In this document: positions 36,435 through 44,349 of the stretch, piece after piece
How positions within the stretch are numbered: position 1 is the first letter of the stretch
Layout of the letters: the number at the start of each line of letters is the position of its first letter
Source: Betaproteobacteria bacterium HGW-Betaproteobacteria-9
Lineage (GTDB): Bacteria; Pseudomonadota; Gammaproteobacteria; Burkholderiales; Burkholderiaceae_C
NCBI GenBank assembly: GCA_002842215.1
Contig: PHCC01000008.1
Location: 124,001-188,000 of the forward strand
Direction: 5' to 3'
DNA length: 64,000 nt
Position numbers and translations under genes: made by a program
The notes under the pieces: generated by a model
Told to the model about the DNA's origin: nothing
Database searches by the model: none
What the model saw: only the letters and a program-made list of their open reading frames with translations

Positions 36435-37026
36435 GCGAAAAACTTCCGCCAACATCCGTACCGCCGCCAAAGAGGCCTCACACGAGCGCATCGTGCAGGC
36501 CGCCGCCCGCGCCATCCGGCGCAGCGGCTACGACGGCACCGGGGTCGCCGACATCATGAAAGAGGCGGGCCTGACGCACGGCGCCTTCTACGCCCACTTC
36601 CCGTCCCGCGAAGCCATGCTGGCCGAAGCGGCGGACCGCGCGGGGGCCGAGTCGAATGCCTTTGCGGCCAATGTCATCGCCTCCGTGCCGCCAGAACAGG
36701 CCTTGCAGGCGCTGATGCAGGTCTACCTGTCCAAGGAGCACATGGCGGCCATCGAGACAGGCTGCCCCGTTTCAGCTCTGGGTTCTGAAATGCCGCGCCA
36801 GTCGCCCGAAGTGCGCCGGGCGGCCACGCGCCGCATCAAGGAGATGATCGATCTCGTGGCCCGTCAGTCGCCGGACTGGGGGCAGCCTGGCGCCCATGAG
36901 CGAGCGCTGGTGAGCGTGGCCACCATGGTGGGCACTTTGATGCTGGCCCGCGCGGTCGATGACCCTGCGTTGTCGGACGCGCTGTGCAGTGCAGCCTTGA
37001 AGCGTCTGGCCCCTTCGGGTGCCTGA
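36433..37026 (+). CDS. TetR-family regulator of the redox cluster
   Basis: 197 residues from the ATG at 36433. HTH at about 15-60 (SHERIVQAAARAIRRSGYDG, GVADIMKEAGLTHGAFYAHF) and a ligand domain with a cysteine in ETGCPVSALGSEM, a motif of the AcrR/YcdC-like group in which that cysteine may sense electrophiles. Three copies of its probable operator lie in front of itself, the quinone oxidoreductase and the SDR gene. Gene order is similar to NemR-NemA systems. Confidence 0.9.
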   Translation: MRKTSANIRTAAKEASHERIVQAAARAIRRSGYDGTGVADIMKEAGLTHGAFYAHFPSREAMLAEAADRAGAESNAFAANVIASVPPEQALQALMQVYLSKEHMAAIETGCPVSALGSEMPRQSPEVRRAATRRIKEMIDLVARQSPDWGQPGAHERALVSVATMVGTLMLARAVDDPALSDALCSAALKRLAPSGA

Positions 37027-37057
37027 CCTGTGCATCCGCTTTTTTTTGACTATACAT

Positions 37058-37071
37058 ATGATGATCATCAT
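37058..37071. promoter_or_regulatory. Operator box 2 (perfect palindrome)
   Basis: atgatgatcatcat, 67 bases before the quinone oxidoreductase start, within an A/T-rich tatacatatg context. Same 14-bp pattern as boxes 1 and 3. Confidence 0.65.
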
Positions 37072-37137
37072 GCAAAAACCTCTGTCACCCCGTTCCAACG
37101 GGTTCGTCTCTTGCACTCTGTTGAAAAAGGAAAACCC

Positions 37138-38139
37138 ATGAAAGCCTTCGTCGTAGACCGTTACAGCAAAAAGGCGCCGCTGCGCGCCGCCGACATGCCG
37201 GAACCGGAGGTGCGCGACGACGATGTGCTGATCGAGGTGCACGCCACCGCGGTGAACCTGCTGGATTCCAAAATCCGCGATGGCGAGTTCAAGCTCATCC
37301 TGCCGTACCGCGCGCCGTTCGTGCTGGGCCACGACGTGGCGGGTGTGGTGATCCGTGTCGGACGCAGCGTGCGCCAGTTCAAGGTGGGCGACGAGGTCTA
37401 CGCCCGGCCCGACGACTTCCGCATCGGTACCTTTGCCGAACGCATCGCCGTGCGGGAAGCCTCGGTGGCGCTCAAGCCCCGCAACCTGAGCATGGTGGAA
37501 GCCGCCTCCATTCCGCTGGTGGGCCTGACGGCCTGGCAGGCGCTGGTGGAAATCGCCCGCCTCCGCAAGGGCCAGAAGGTCTTCATCCAGGCGGGCTCGG
37601 GCGGGGTGGGCACCTTCGCCATCCAGCTGGCCAAGCACCTGGGCGCGACGGTGGCCACCACCACCAGCGCGGGCAACACCCCGCTGGTCAAGGGCCTGGG
37701 CGCGGACGTGACCATCGACTACCGGACCGAAGCCTTCGAAGACCGCCTGAGCGGCTACGACGTGGTGCTGCACAGCCAGGACAGCAAGGCCCTGGCGAAG
37801 TCCTTCGATGTGCTCAATCCCGGCGGCCACCTCGTCTCCATCTCCGGGCCGACCGACCCCCAGTTTGCCGAAGAGATCAAGGCCCCCTGGCTGGTCAAGC
37901 AGGTGATCCGCGTCCTCAGCCTGGGCACCCGCCGACGGGCACAACGCCTCAAGGTCCGCTTCTCTTTCCTGTTCATGAAGGCCAGCGGCAGCCAGCTGCG
38001 GCAGATCACGTCATTGATCGAAGCGGGCGCCATCCGCCCCGTGGTCGACAAGGTCTTCCCCTTTGAATCCACCAACGAAGCCCTGGCCTACGTCGAAAGC
38101 GGCCGCGCCAAAGGCAAGGTGGTCATCCAGGTGCGATGA
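37138..38139 (+). CDS. NAD(P)H:quinone oxidoreductase / alkenal reductase (MDR family)
   Basis: 333 residues, zinc-free medium-chain dehydrogenase. GroES-like half (MKAFVVDRYSKKAPLRAADM, APFVLGHDVAGVV) and Rossmann half with FIQAGSGGVGTFAIQLAKHLG and TIDYRTEAFED. No structural-zinc cysteines. Likely reduces quinones or alpha,beta-unsaturated carbonyls with NADPH. ATG at 37138 after AAGG. Second gene of the TetR-controlled set. Confidence 0.9.
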   Translation: MKAFVVDRYSKKAPLRAADMPEPEVRDDDVLIEVHATAVNLLDSKIRDGEFKLILPYRAPFVLGHDVAGVVIRVGRSVRQFKVGDEVYARPDDFRIGTFAERIAVREASVALKPRNLSMVEAASIPLVGLTAWQALVEIARLRKGQKVFIQAGSGGVGTFAIQLAKHLGATVATTTSAGNTPLVKGLGADVTIDYRTEAFEDRLSGYDVVLHSQDSKALAKSFDVLNPGGHLVSISGPTDPQFAEEIKAPWLVKQVIRVLSLGTRRRAQRLKVRFSFLFMKASGSQLRQITSLIEAGAIRPVVDKVFPFESTNEALAYVESGRAKGKVVIQVR

Positions 38140-38151
38140 ACCGCTTCCTGT

Positions 38152-38202
38152 GAACGTTCTCTCCGAACGTTCTTTTACACCCAAAAATATGACGACCGTC
38201 AT
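38152..38202. promoter_or_regulatory. Paired GAACGTTC palindromes and operator box 3
   Basis: gaacgttc occurs at 38152-38159 and 38165-38172, centres 13 bases apart, followed by atgacgaccgtcat at 38189-38202, a slightly diverged copy of the TetR box. The SDR gene starts 32 bases later. Suggests a separate promoter for SDR-OYE-hydrolase under two regulators. Confidence 0.5.
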
Positions 38203-38233
38203 ACCAACACCCCAAACCCCTCAGGAGTCCCTC

Positions 38234-38932
38234 ATGCAAATCGAAAATTCCGTTGTTCTGATCACCGGCGCCAACCGTGGCATCGGCCTGGCCTTCGCCC
38301 GCGAACTGCTCGCCCGCGGTGCCCGCAAGGTCTACGCCGCCGCCCGCAACCCCGCGACCGTGACCCTGCCCGGCGTGCAGGCCCTGCAGCTGGACGTCAC
38401 CAAGCCCGATCAGATCGCGGCCGCGGTCCGGCAGGCCGGCGATGTGACCCTGGTGATCAACAACGCCGGCATCGCACAGCCCGGCGGCTTCCTGGCCGAA
38501 GACAGCGAAGCGGTGACGCGGCGCATCTTCGAGACCAACGTCTACGGCGTGCTGAACGTGAGCAAGGCCTTTGCGCCGGTGCTCAAGGCCAACGGCGGCG
38601 GCGCGCTGCTCAACGTGCTGTCGGTGGCCTCGTGGGTCAACGGCGGCGAGCTGGCCGCCTACTCGGCCAGCAAGTCGGCCGCATGGGCGCTGACCAACTC
38701 GCTGCGCCACGAACTGGCGGCCCAGAAGACCCAGGTGCTGGGCCTGCACATGGCCTATGTCGACACCGACCTGACGCGGGGTTTCGAGGTGCCCAAGACC
38801 AGTCCCGAGACCATCGTGCAGCGCGCGCTGGACGCGCTGGCCGCGGGCGCCGAGGAGGTGCTGGCCGACGCGCTCACCGAGCAGGTCAAGCAGGGTCTGA
38901 CGGCGCCGCGTCCGTTCTACCTGCCGCAATAA
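38234..38932 (+). CDS. Short-chain dehydrogenase/reductase
   Basis: 232 residues. Cofactor motif TGANRGIG (11-18), NNAG (77-80), catalytic Ser130 and YSASK (Y143, K147). NADP preference is suggested by the basic residues after the second strand (AAARNP). ATG 38234 after AGGAG. It lies between the quinone oxidoreductase and the old yellow enzyme, with its own operator box. Confidence 0.92.
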   Translation: MQIENSVVLITGANRGIGLAFARELLARGARKVYAAARNPATVTLPGVQALQLDVTKPDQIAAAVRQAGDVTLVINNAGIAQPGGFLAEDSEAVTRRIFETNVYGVLNVSKAFAPVLKANGGGALLNVLSVASWVNGGELAAYSASKSAAWALTNSLRHELAAQKTQVLGLHMAYVDTDLTRGFEVPKTSPETIVQRALDALAAGAEEVLADALTEQVKQGLTAPRPFYLPQ

Positions 38933-38973
38933 GGCACGCCACACCCACCCACCCCACAAGCCGAAAGACCGCC

Positions 38974-40050
38974 ATGCTCTTCACACCCCTCACCGCGCCA
39001 TCCCTGCAGCTCAGCAACCGCGTCGTCATGGCCCCCATGACCCGCAGCCGGGCGGTGGAGCACAACACGCCCAATGCCCTGATGGCCGAGTACTACGGCC
39101 AGCGGGCCTCTGCCGGCCTGATCGTCACCGAGGGCACCTCGCCGTCGCCCAACGGGCTGGGCTACGCCCGCATTCCGGGTCTGTTCAATCAAGCGCATGT
39201 GCAGGGCTGGAAGCCGGTGACGGACGCCGTGCACGCCCGGGGCGGCAAGATCTTTGTGCAGCTGATGCACACCGGGCGCGTGAGCCATGCGGCCAACCTG
39301 CCCGAAGGTGCCGAAGTGCTCGGGCCGACCGACGAGGTCTGCCCCGGCGAGATGCACACCGACGCCCACGGCATGCAGCCGCACAGCACGCCGCGCGCCA
39401 TGACCGAGGCAGACATCGCCCAGGCGGTGGCGGAGTACGCACTGTCGGCCCAGCTGGCCATCGAGGCGGGGTTCGACGGCGTCGAGCTGCACGCGGCCAA
39501 CGGCTACCTGATCGAGCAGTTCCTGAACGCGAACGTGAACCGCCGCACCGATGCGTATGGCGGCAGCATCCAGGGCCGCAACCGCTTCGCGCTGGAGGTG
39601 GTCCGCGCCACGGTCGCCGCCATCGGTGCGGACCGCGTGGGCATCCGGGTGTCGCCCTATGGCGTGGTCAACACCACGGGCGCCTACGCCGATGTCGAGG
39701 CGCAGTACATGGCCCTCACCGATGAACTGGCGCAGCTGGGCGTTCTGTATGTGCACCTGCTGGACCACTCGGCCATGGGCGCGCCACCGGTGCCCGCCGC
39801 GTTCAAGTTCCGTCTGCGTGTGGCGTTTCACGGCGTTTTCATCCTGGCCGGTGGCTTCGACCGGGCCGGTGCCGAGAGTGCACTCAAGGCGGGTCAGGCG
39901 GACCTGATTGCCTTCGCCCGTCCGTTCATCGCCAACCCCGATCTGGTGAAACGCATGCAGGCCGATGCAGCCCTCAACCCCCTGGACATGACGACGTTTT
40001 ACACCCCCGGCCCCAAGGGCTACACCGATTACCCGGCGCTCAGCGTCTGA
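38974..40050 (+). CDS. Old yellow enzyme family alkene reductase (NemA-like)
   Basis: 358 residues, FMN-containing TIM barrel. Markers: LTAPSLQLSNRVVMAPMTRS, FVQLMHTGRVSH, GVELHAANGYLIEQFLNA, NRRTDAYGGS, and AFARPFIANPDL. Reduces activated C=C bonds, N-ethylmaleimide and nitro compounds with NADPH. 41 bp after the SDR gene. In place of the usual HxxN substrate pair it shows LHAAN with the histidine kept. Confidence 0.93.
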   Translation: MLFTPLTAPSLQLSNRVVMAPMTRSRAVEHNTPNALMAEYYGQRASAGLIVTEGTSPSPNGLGYARIPGLFNQAHVQGWKPVTDAVHARGGKIFVQLMHTGRVSHAANLPEGAEVLGPTDEVCPGEMHTDAHGMQPHSTPRAMTEADIAQAVAEYALSAQLAIEAGFDGVELHAANGYLIEQFLNANVNRRTDAYGGSIQGRNRFALEVVRATVAAIGADRVGIRVSPYGVVNTTGAYADVEAQYMALTDELAQLGVLYVHLLDHSAMGAPPVPAAFKFRLRVAFHGVFILAGGFDRAGAESALKAGQADLIAFARPFIANPDLVKRMQADAALNPLDMTTFYTPGPKGYTDYPALSV

Positions 40051-40063
40051 AGGAGCCATCACC

Positions 40064-40984
40064 ATGAAAAACCTGCTCAAAACCGCCCTGATGGGCCTGG
40101 CCCTGTCCGCTTCGCTTCACGCCTCCCCGCTGTTGGCGGCAGAACCTGCCGCCACCTGGAAGAACGTTCCCACGCAGACCCTCACCACCGGCGGCGTGAG
40201 CTACGCATACCGGGAACTGGGTCAGCACAACGGCGGCACGCCCCTGGTGATGCTGACCCACCTGGCCGCGGTGCTGGACAACTGGGACCCGCGCATCGTC
40301 GACGGCCTAGCGGCCAAGCACCACGTCATCACTTTCGACAACCGTGGCATCGGGGCCTCCACAGGCTCGCCTGCGAGTTCGATGGAGCAGATGGCCGACG
40401 ACGCCATCACCTTCATCAAGGCCAAGGGCCACAGACAAGTGGACCTGCTGGGATTCTCGCTGGGCGGCATGGTTGCTCAGGCAGTCGTGCTGAAGGAGCC
40501 GCAGCTCGTGCGCAAGATGGTTCTTGCAGGCACTGGCCCCGCAGGTGGCGAAGGCATCACCACCGTCGCCGGCGTGACCTTCTACGACATCCTGCGTGGC
40601 CTCTTCACGGGCCAGGACGCCAAGCAGTTCCTGTTCTTCACGAGAACACCCGGTGGCATCGAGGCCGGCAAGGCCTTCCTGGCCAGGCTGCAGGAACGTA
40701 CCGAGGACCACGACCAGGAGATTTCTGTGGGCGCATTCATGGCGCAGCTGGAGGCGCTGCGCGTGTGGGGCAAGCAGGCGCCTGCCGATCTGTCGGTGGT
40801 CAAGCAGCCCGTGCTGGTGGTCAACGGCGACCACGACCGCATGGTGCCGACGGTCAACACGCACGACCTGGCGAAGCGGCTGCCGAACAGCCAGCTGATC
40901 GTCTACCCCGACGCCGGACACGGCGGTCTCTTCCAGTTCCATGCCGACTTCGTGCGCAGCACGCTCGAGTTTCTGGCCCGCTGA
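40064..40984 (+). CDS. Exported alpha/beta hydrolase
   Basis: 306 residues. Signal peptide of about 26 residues ending LLAAEP, then the alpha/beta-hydrolase fold: nucleophile S132 in GFSLGG, acid D256/D258 in NGDHD, histidine H286 in AGHGG, oxyanion loop LTHLAAVLDNW. ATG 40064 after AAGGAG, 13 bp behind the OYE gene, so the last gene of the redox operon. Periplasmic esterase or lactonase is plausible; substrate unknown. Confidence 0.9.
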   Translation: MKNLLKTALMGLALSASLHASPLLAAEPAATWKNVPTQTLTTGGVSYAYRELGQHNGGTPLVMLTHLAAVLDNWDPRIVDGLAAKHHVITFDNRGIGASTGSPASSMEQMADDAITFIKAKGHRQVDLLGFSLGGMVAQAVVLKEPQLVRKMVLAGTGPAGGEGITTVAGVTFYDILRGLFTGQDAKQFLFFTRTPGGIEAGKAFLARLQERTEDHDQEISVGAFMAQLEALRVWGKQAPADLSVVKQPVLVVNGDHDRMVPTVNTHDLAKRLPNSQLIVYPDAGHGGLFQFHADFVRSTLEFLAR

Positions 40985-41209
40985 CGCTGGCCAGGGCTGC
41001 GGCCACCGCCAGCGGCCGATCGAGGGTCTCCAGGACGAGCACCGCGGCACGCCGCTGTGCGTGACCTGCGTCTGCCCCTGCGGCACCGACGCCGCGTTCC
41101 ACGCCACCTCTGGCGAGGGCGACCACCCGTGGATCGAGAACGCGTCGACGAAGAGCCCGGCGTTCGTGGCGCAGGCCGTGACAACCCTGATCGCGTCGCC
41201 GCGAAGCGA
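40985..41209. other. Spacer without recognisable gene
   Basis: 225 bp of high-GC DNA between convergent genes. Both strands have open frames but none gives a known motif or start with a ribosome site. No clear terminator hairpin was found. Confidence 0.35.
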
Positions 41210-42097
41210 TCACTGCACGATTTCGTCGGCGGGTCCGTGGTGGGTGTGGGCCTGCGCGGTCACCGAGCTGCCGGCCGCCGCGGCCATGATGAAGCCGATG
41301 GCCAGCCACTGCAGGCCGCTCAGCTGTTCGCCCAGCACCAGCAGGCCGAGCAGCGCGGCCACGGCCGGCTCCATGCTCGCCATGACGCCGAACGCGCTGT
41401 GTGAGAGGCGCTTGAGCGCCACCATCTCCAGAGAGATCGGGATCGCGCTGGACACCGCCGCCACCCCGAGCCCGTAGAGCAGGATGCCAGGGTCGAGCAG
41501 GGCGCTGCCGGCGTGCCAGACGCCGAAGGGCACGACGGTGATCGCGGCCATGGTGAGGCCCAGTGCCACCGAATGGCCGGCGTGCAGGTGGCCCACGCGT
41601 TTGCCGAACACGATGTACGAAGCCCAGCACACCGCAGCGCCGAGTGCGAACACCACGCCTTCGGGGTCGAGGCTGGCCACGTCGTGTCCCAGCGGCAGCA
41701 GCAGGCCCAGGCCCACGATGGCCAGCGCGATCCACACATAGTCGATGGCCCGGCGCGACGAAAAGAAGGCCACCGCGAGCGGCCCGCTGAACTCGATGGC
41801 CACCGCGACGCCGAAGGGGATGGTGCGCAGCGACTGGTAGAACATCAGATTCATGCAGCCCAATGCCACGCCGTAGCGCACCAGGCTCTTCGCGTCGGCT
41901 TTCGACAGCGGCCAGCGCCAGGGTCGCCAGATCAGCAGCAACAGCAGAGCCGAGAAACCGACGCGCAGTGCCGTGGTGCCGAGCGAGCCGACTTGCGGAA
42001 ACAGCTGTTTGGCGAACGAGGTGCCGATGCCAAGCGCGACGACCGAGCCGAACACGGCCAGCAGGGGCACGGCCTGTGCCCAGCGGTGCGAAGTCAA
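41210..42097 (-). CDS. RhtA-like EamA exporter (threonine/homoserine type)
   Basis: 295 residues, ten helices. FGSVVALGIGTSFAKQLFPQVG, RTIPFGVAVAIEFSGPLAVAF and ISLEMVALKRLSHSAFGVMASMEPA are the RhtA-type segments; the PAVAALLG region closes the second EamA repeat. Exports amino acids such as threonine or homoserine in characterised relatives. Begins 7 bp after the aroE stop codon, so it is co-transcribed with aroE. Confidence 0.9.
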   Translation of the reverse strand: MTSHRWAQAVPLLAVFGSVVALGIGTSFAKQLFPQVGSLGTTALRVGFSALLLLLIWRPWRWPLSKADAKSLVRYGVALGCMNLMFYQSLRTIPFGVAVAIEFSGPLAVAFFSSRRAIDYVWIALAIVGLGLLLPLGHDVASLDPEGVVFALGAAVCWASYIVFGKRVGHLHAGHSVALGLTMAAITVVPFGVWHAGSALLDPGILLYGLGVAAVSSAIPISLEMVALKRLSHSAFGVMASMEPAVAALLGLLVLGEQLSGLQWLAIGFIMAAAAGSSVTAQAHTHHGPADEIVQ

Positions 42098-42104
42098 AGC
42101 GGGC

Positions 42105-42926
42105 TCAGACCAGAGGAATCGTGAAGCGTGCGATCACCGGTTGGGTGTCCGGGCGCACGCCGCGCCACCACTCGAAGGCCTCGGCCGCCTGCTCGACCAG
42201 CATGCCCACGCCATCGGCGATGTTCTGCACGCCCGCGGCCTGGGCCTGTTTCAGGAAAGGCGTGAGGCCCTTGCCGTAGACCAGCTCATAGGCCAGCGCG
42301 CCGGGCGCGAAGGCGCTGGCTGCCAGCGGCAGATCGGCCTGCGAAAGGCCGGTGGAGGTGGCGTTGAGCACCACGTCAAAACGCTCGCCGGCCAGTTCTT
42401 CGTAGCCCCCGGTCTGCAGCGTGGCGTGGGCCGCGAAGTCGCGCTTCAGGCCGTGCGCCTTGTCGGCGCTGCGGTTGGCGATGGCGATCAGTGCCGGCTG
42501 CTGTGCCGCGATCGGCAGGATGGCGCCGCGCGTGGCGCCGCCCGCGCCGCAGATCAGCACGCGCTTGCCCGCCAGCGACACGCCCAGGTTGCGCTGGATG
42601 TCGTTCACCAGGCCCAGGCCGTCGAAATTCTGCGCGAAGATGCGACCACCTTCGAACTTGAGCGCGTTCACCGCGCCGGCCAGGCGGGCCGATTCCATCG
42701 GGTCGGTGGCGATCTCGAAGGCCTGCAGCTTGAAGGGGATGGTGACGTTCATGCCGCGGCCGCCGGCGGCGATGAAGGCCTCGACCGTGGTCTTGAAGCC
42801 GTCCAGCGGGCCTTCGATGGCGGTGTATTGAATGTCCTGCCCGGTGGCCAACGCGAAGGCGGCGTGGATCAGCGGCGATTTGCTGTGGCCAATGGGGTTG
42901 CCGATGACGGCGTAGCGGTCGGTCAT
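42105..42926 (-). CDS. aroE: Shikimate dehydrogenase
   Basis: 273 residues. Reduces 3-dehydroshikimate with NADPH in aromatic amino-acid synthesis. Markers: VIGNPIGHSKSPLIHAAF, NVTIPFK with the catalytic lysine, NFDGLGL with the aspartate, and the NADP loop GAGGATRGAI with IANRSADKA after it. The ATG at 42926 is set by homology; a longer frame exists. This is the biosynthetic copy, unlike the paralogue at 23880. Confidence 0.96.
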   Translation of the reverse strand: MTDRYAVIGNPIGHSKSPLIHAAFALATGQDIQYTAIEGPLDGFKTTVEAFIAAGGRGMNVTIPFKLQAFEIATDPMESARLAGAVNALKFEGGRIFAQNFDGLGLVNDIQRNLGVSLAGKRVLICGAGGATRGAILPIAAQQPALIAIANRSADKAHGLKRDFAAHATLQTGGYEELAGERFDVVLNATSTGLSQADLPLAASAFAPGALAYELVYGKGLTPFLKQAQAAGVQNIADGVGMLVEQAAEAFEWWRGVRPDTQPVIARFTIPLV

Positions 42927-43021
42927 GGTGCGTGGGGGGAGCGAAGAAAAGGCGAAGCGTCGATTGTCGCGCAAGCCCATGCGCGGGCGCGGGGCTTGCA
43001 CCGGCCGTAACATGCCGTTCC

Positions 43022-43678
43022 ATGAGCACCACCCTGAAAATCGATTTCGTGTCCGACGTCTCCTGCCCCTGGTGCGCGATCGGTCTCTCCGCACTGGAAC
43101 AGGCCCTGGCCGCCGTGCAGGGCGACATCAGCGCCGAGATGCACTTCCAGCCCTTCGAGCTGAACCCGCAGATGGGCCCCGAAGGCCAGGACGTCACCGA
43201 GCACCTGACGCAGAAATACGGCAGCACGACCGAGCAGCAGGAACAGATCCGCGCCACCATCCGCCAGCGCGGTGCCGAAGCCGGCTTTGCCTTCAAGCCC
43301 GAAGGCCGCGGCCGCATCTGGAACACCTTCGACGCGCACCGCCTGCTGCTGTGGGCAGGTGAGGCCGGCGCCCCGGGCCAGCAGCACGCGCTGAAGAAGG
43401 CGCTGCTGACCGCGTACCACGGCCGCGCAGAAAGCCCGGCCGATCACGCGGTGTTGCTGGCGGCGGCGGTCGAAGCCGGTCTGGACGAAGGCCGCGCCCG
43501 CGACGTGCTGGCGAGCGACGCGTTTGCGCAGGAGGTGCGCGAGCGCGAGCAGTTCTACAACAGCCACGGCATCCACTCGGTGCCGGCCGTCATCATCAAC
43601 GACCGCCACCTGATCTCCGGCGGGCAACCCGCCGCGGTGTTCGAGCAGGCCCTGCGCCAGATCGCTGAGCAGGACTGA
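43022..43678 (+). CDS. DsbA-family oxidoreductase (FrnE-like)
   Basis: 218 residues, no signal peptide, hence cytosolic. The CPWC motif is at 15-18 (SDVSCPWCAIG), the helical insert includes IWNTFDAHRLLLWA, and the cis-proline segment is HSVPAVIIND. FrnE-type proteins act as dithiol oxidoreductases or isomerases under oxidative stress. Divergent from aroE by 95 bp; convergent with a GST. Confidence 0.9.
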   Translation: MSTTLKIDFVSDVSCPWCAIGLSALEQALAAVQGDISAEMHFQPFELNPQMGPEGQDVTEHLTQKYGSTTEQQEQIRATIRQRGAEAGFAFKPEGRGRIWNTFDAHRLLLWAGEAGAPGQQHALKKALLTAYHGRAESPADHAVLLAAAVEAGLDEGRARDVLASDAFAQEVREREQFYNSHGIHSVPAVIINDRHLISGGQPAAVFEQALRQIAEQD

Positions 43679-43698
43679 TCAGCCTGTCTGAAGCTTGC

Positions 43699-44331
43699 TC
43701 AGGCCGCGCGGTAGGTGCTGTCGCCGTGGGGTGCGGCGCGGAACTCGGGCAGTGCTTCGGCGGCTTGCGAGAAAGCCACGAGGTTCGGGTAGCGGCTGGC
43801 GGGCACCACCTCCGGCAGCATGTGCTGGATGAAGGCCCAGGCCACGGCGGTGCTCACGCCGGCCTGGTCCAGCGCGGTGCGGGTGAGGGCCAGCGGGTGG
43901 CTGGCGAGTTGCGCCTCCAGCCCGTCACAGGCGGCGAGCAACTGGCCGGTGACGCGCACCACCCAGGGTTGATGCTGTTTCTCCGCCGGGCGCAGGCCGC
44001 GCTCATACACGATTTGCACCGATTTTTCGCAGGCGGCCAGCGCGAGCCCCACGGTGCGCAGTGTGCGAGCGAGTGCTGCGGGTTCCCGGGGGATCAGGCT
44101 GCGTGGGTGGGTCAGTGACTCGGCGTACTGCAGGATTAGCGTCGAATCCATGAGCACCGTGCCGTCGTCACACACCAGCGTGGGCGCCTTCACCACCGGG
44201 TTGATGCGGCTGAACTCGTCGAAGGTGCGGAACACCGAGAGCGACTGGTGTTCGAACGGGAGGTCGAGCAGTTGCAGCGAGATGGCGACGCGGCGCACAT
44301 AGGGCGAGTCGAGCATGCCGATGAGCTTCAT
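43699..44331 (-). CDS. Glutathione S-transferase
   Basis: 210 residues. MKLIGMLDSPYVRRVAISLQ has the SPYVRRV active-serine motif of the bacterial YfcF/zeta-like branch, then VKAPTLVCDDGTVLMDSTLIL and a helical domain ending with HMLPEVVPASRYPNL. ATG 44331 after AAGG. It follows the radical SAM gene by 18 bp on the same strand. Confidence 0.9.
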   Translation of the reverse strand: MKLIGMLDSPYVRRVAISLQLLDLPFEHQSLSVFRTFDEFSRINPVVKAPTLVCDDGTVLMDSTLILQYAESLTHPRSLIPREPAALARTLRTVGLALAACEKSVQIVYERGLRPAEKQHQPWVVRVTGQLLAACDGLEAQLASHPLALTRTALDQAGVSTAVAWAFIQHMLPEVVPASRYPNLVAFSQAAEALPEFRAAPHGDSTYRAA

Positions 44332-44349
44332 GGAAGGTCCTCCGGTGGT

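Noticed and set aside
40985..41209. Possible small gene between the hydrolase and RhtA-like exporter
   Set aside because: Open frames on both strands lack a start with ribosome site and any known motif.
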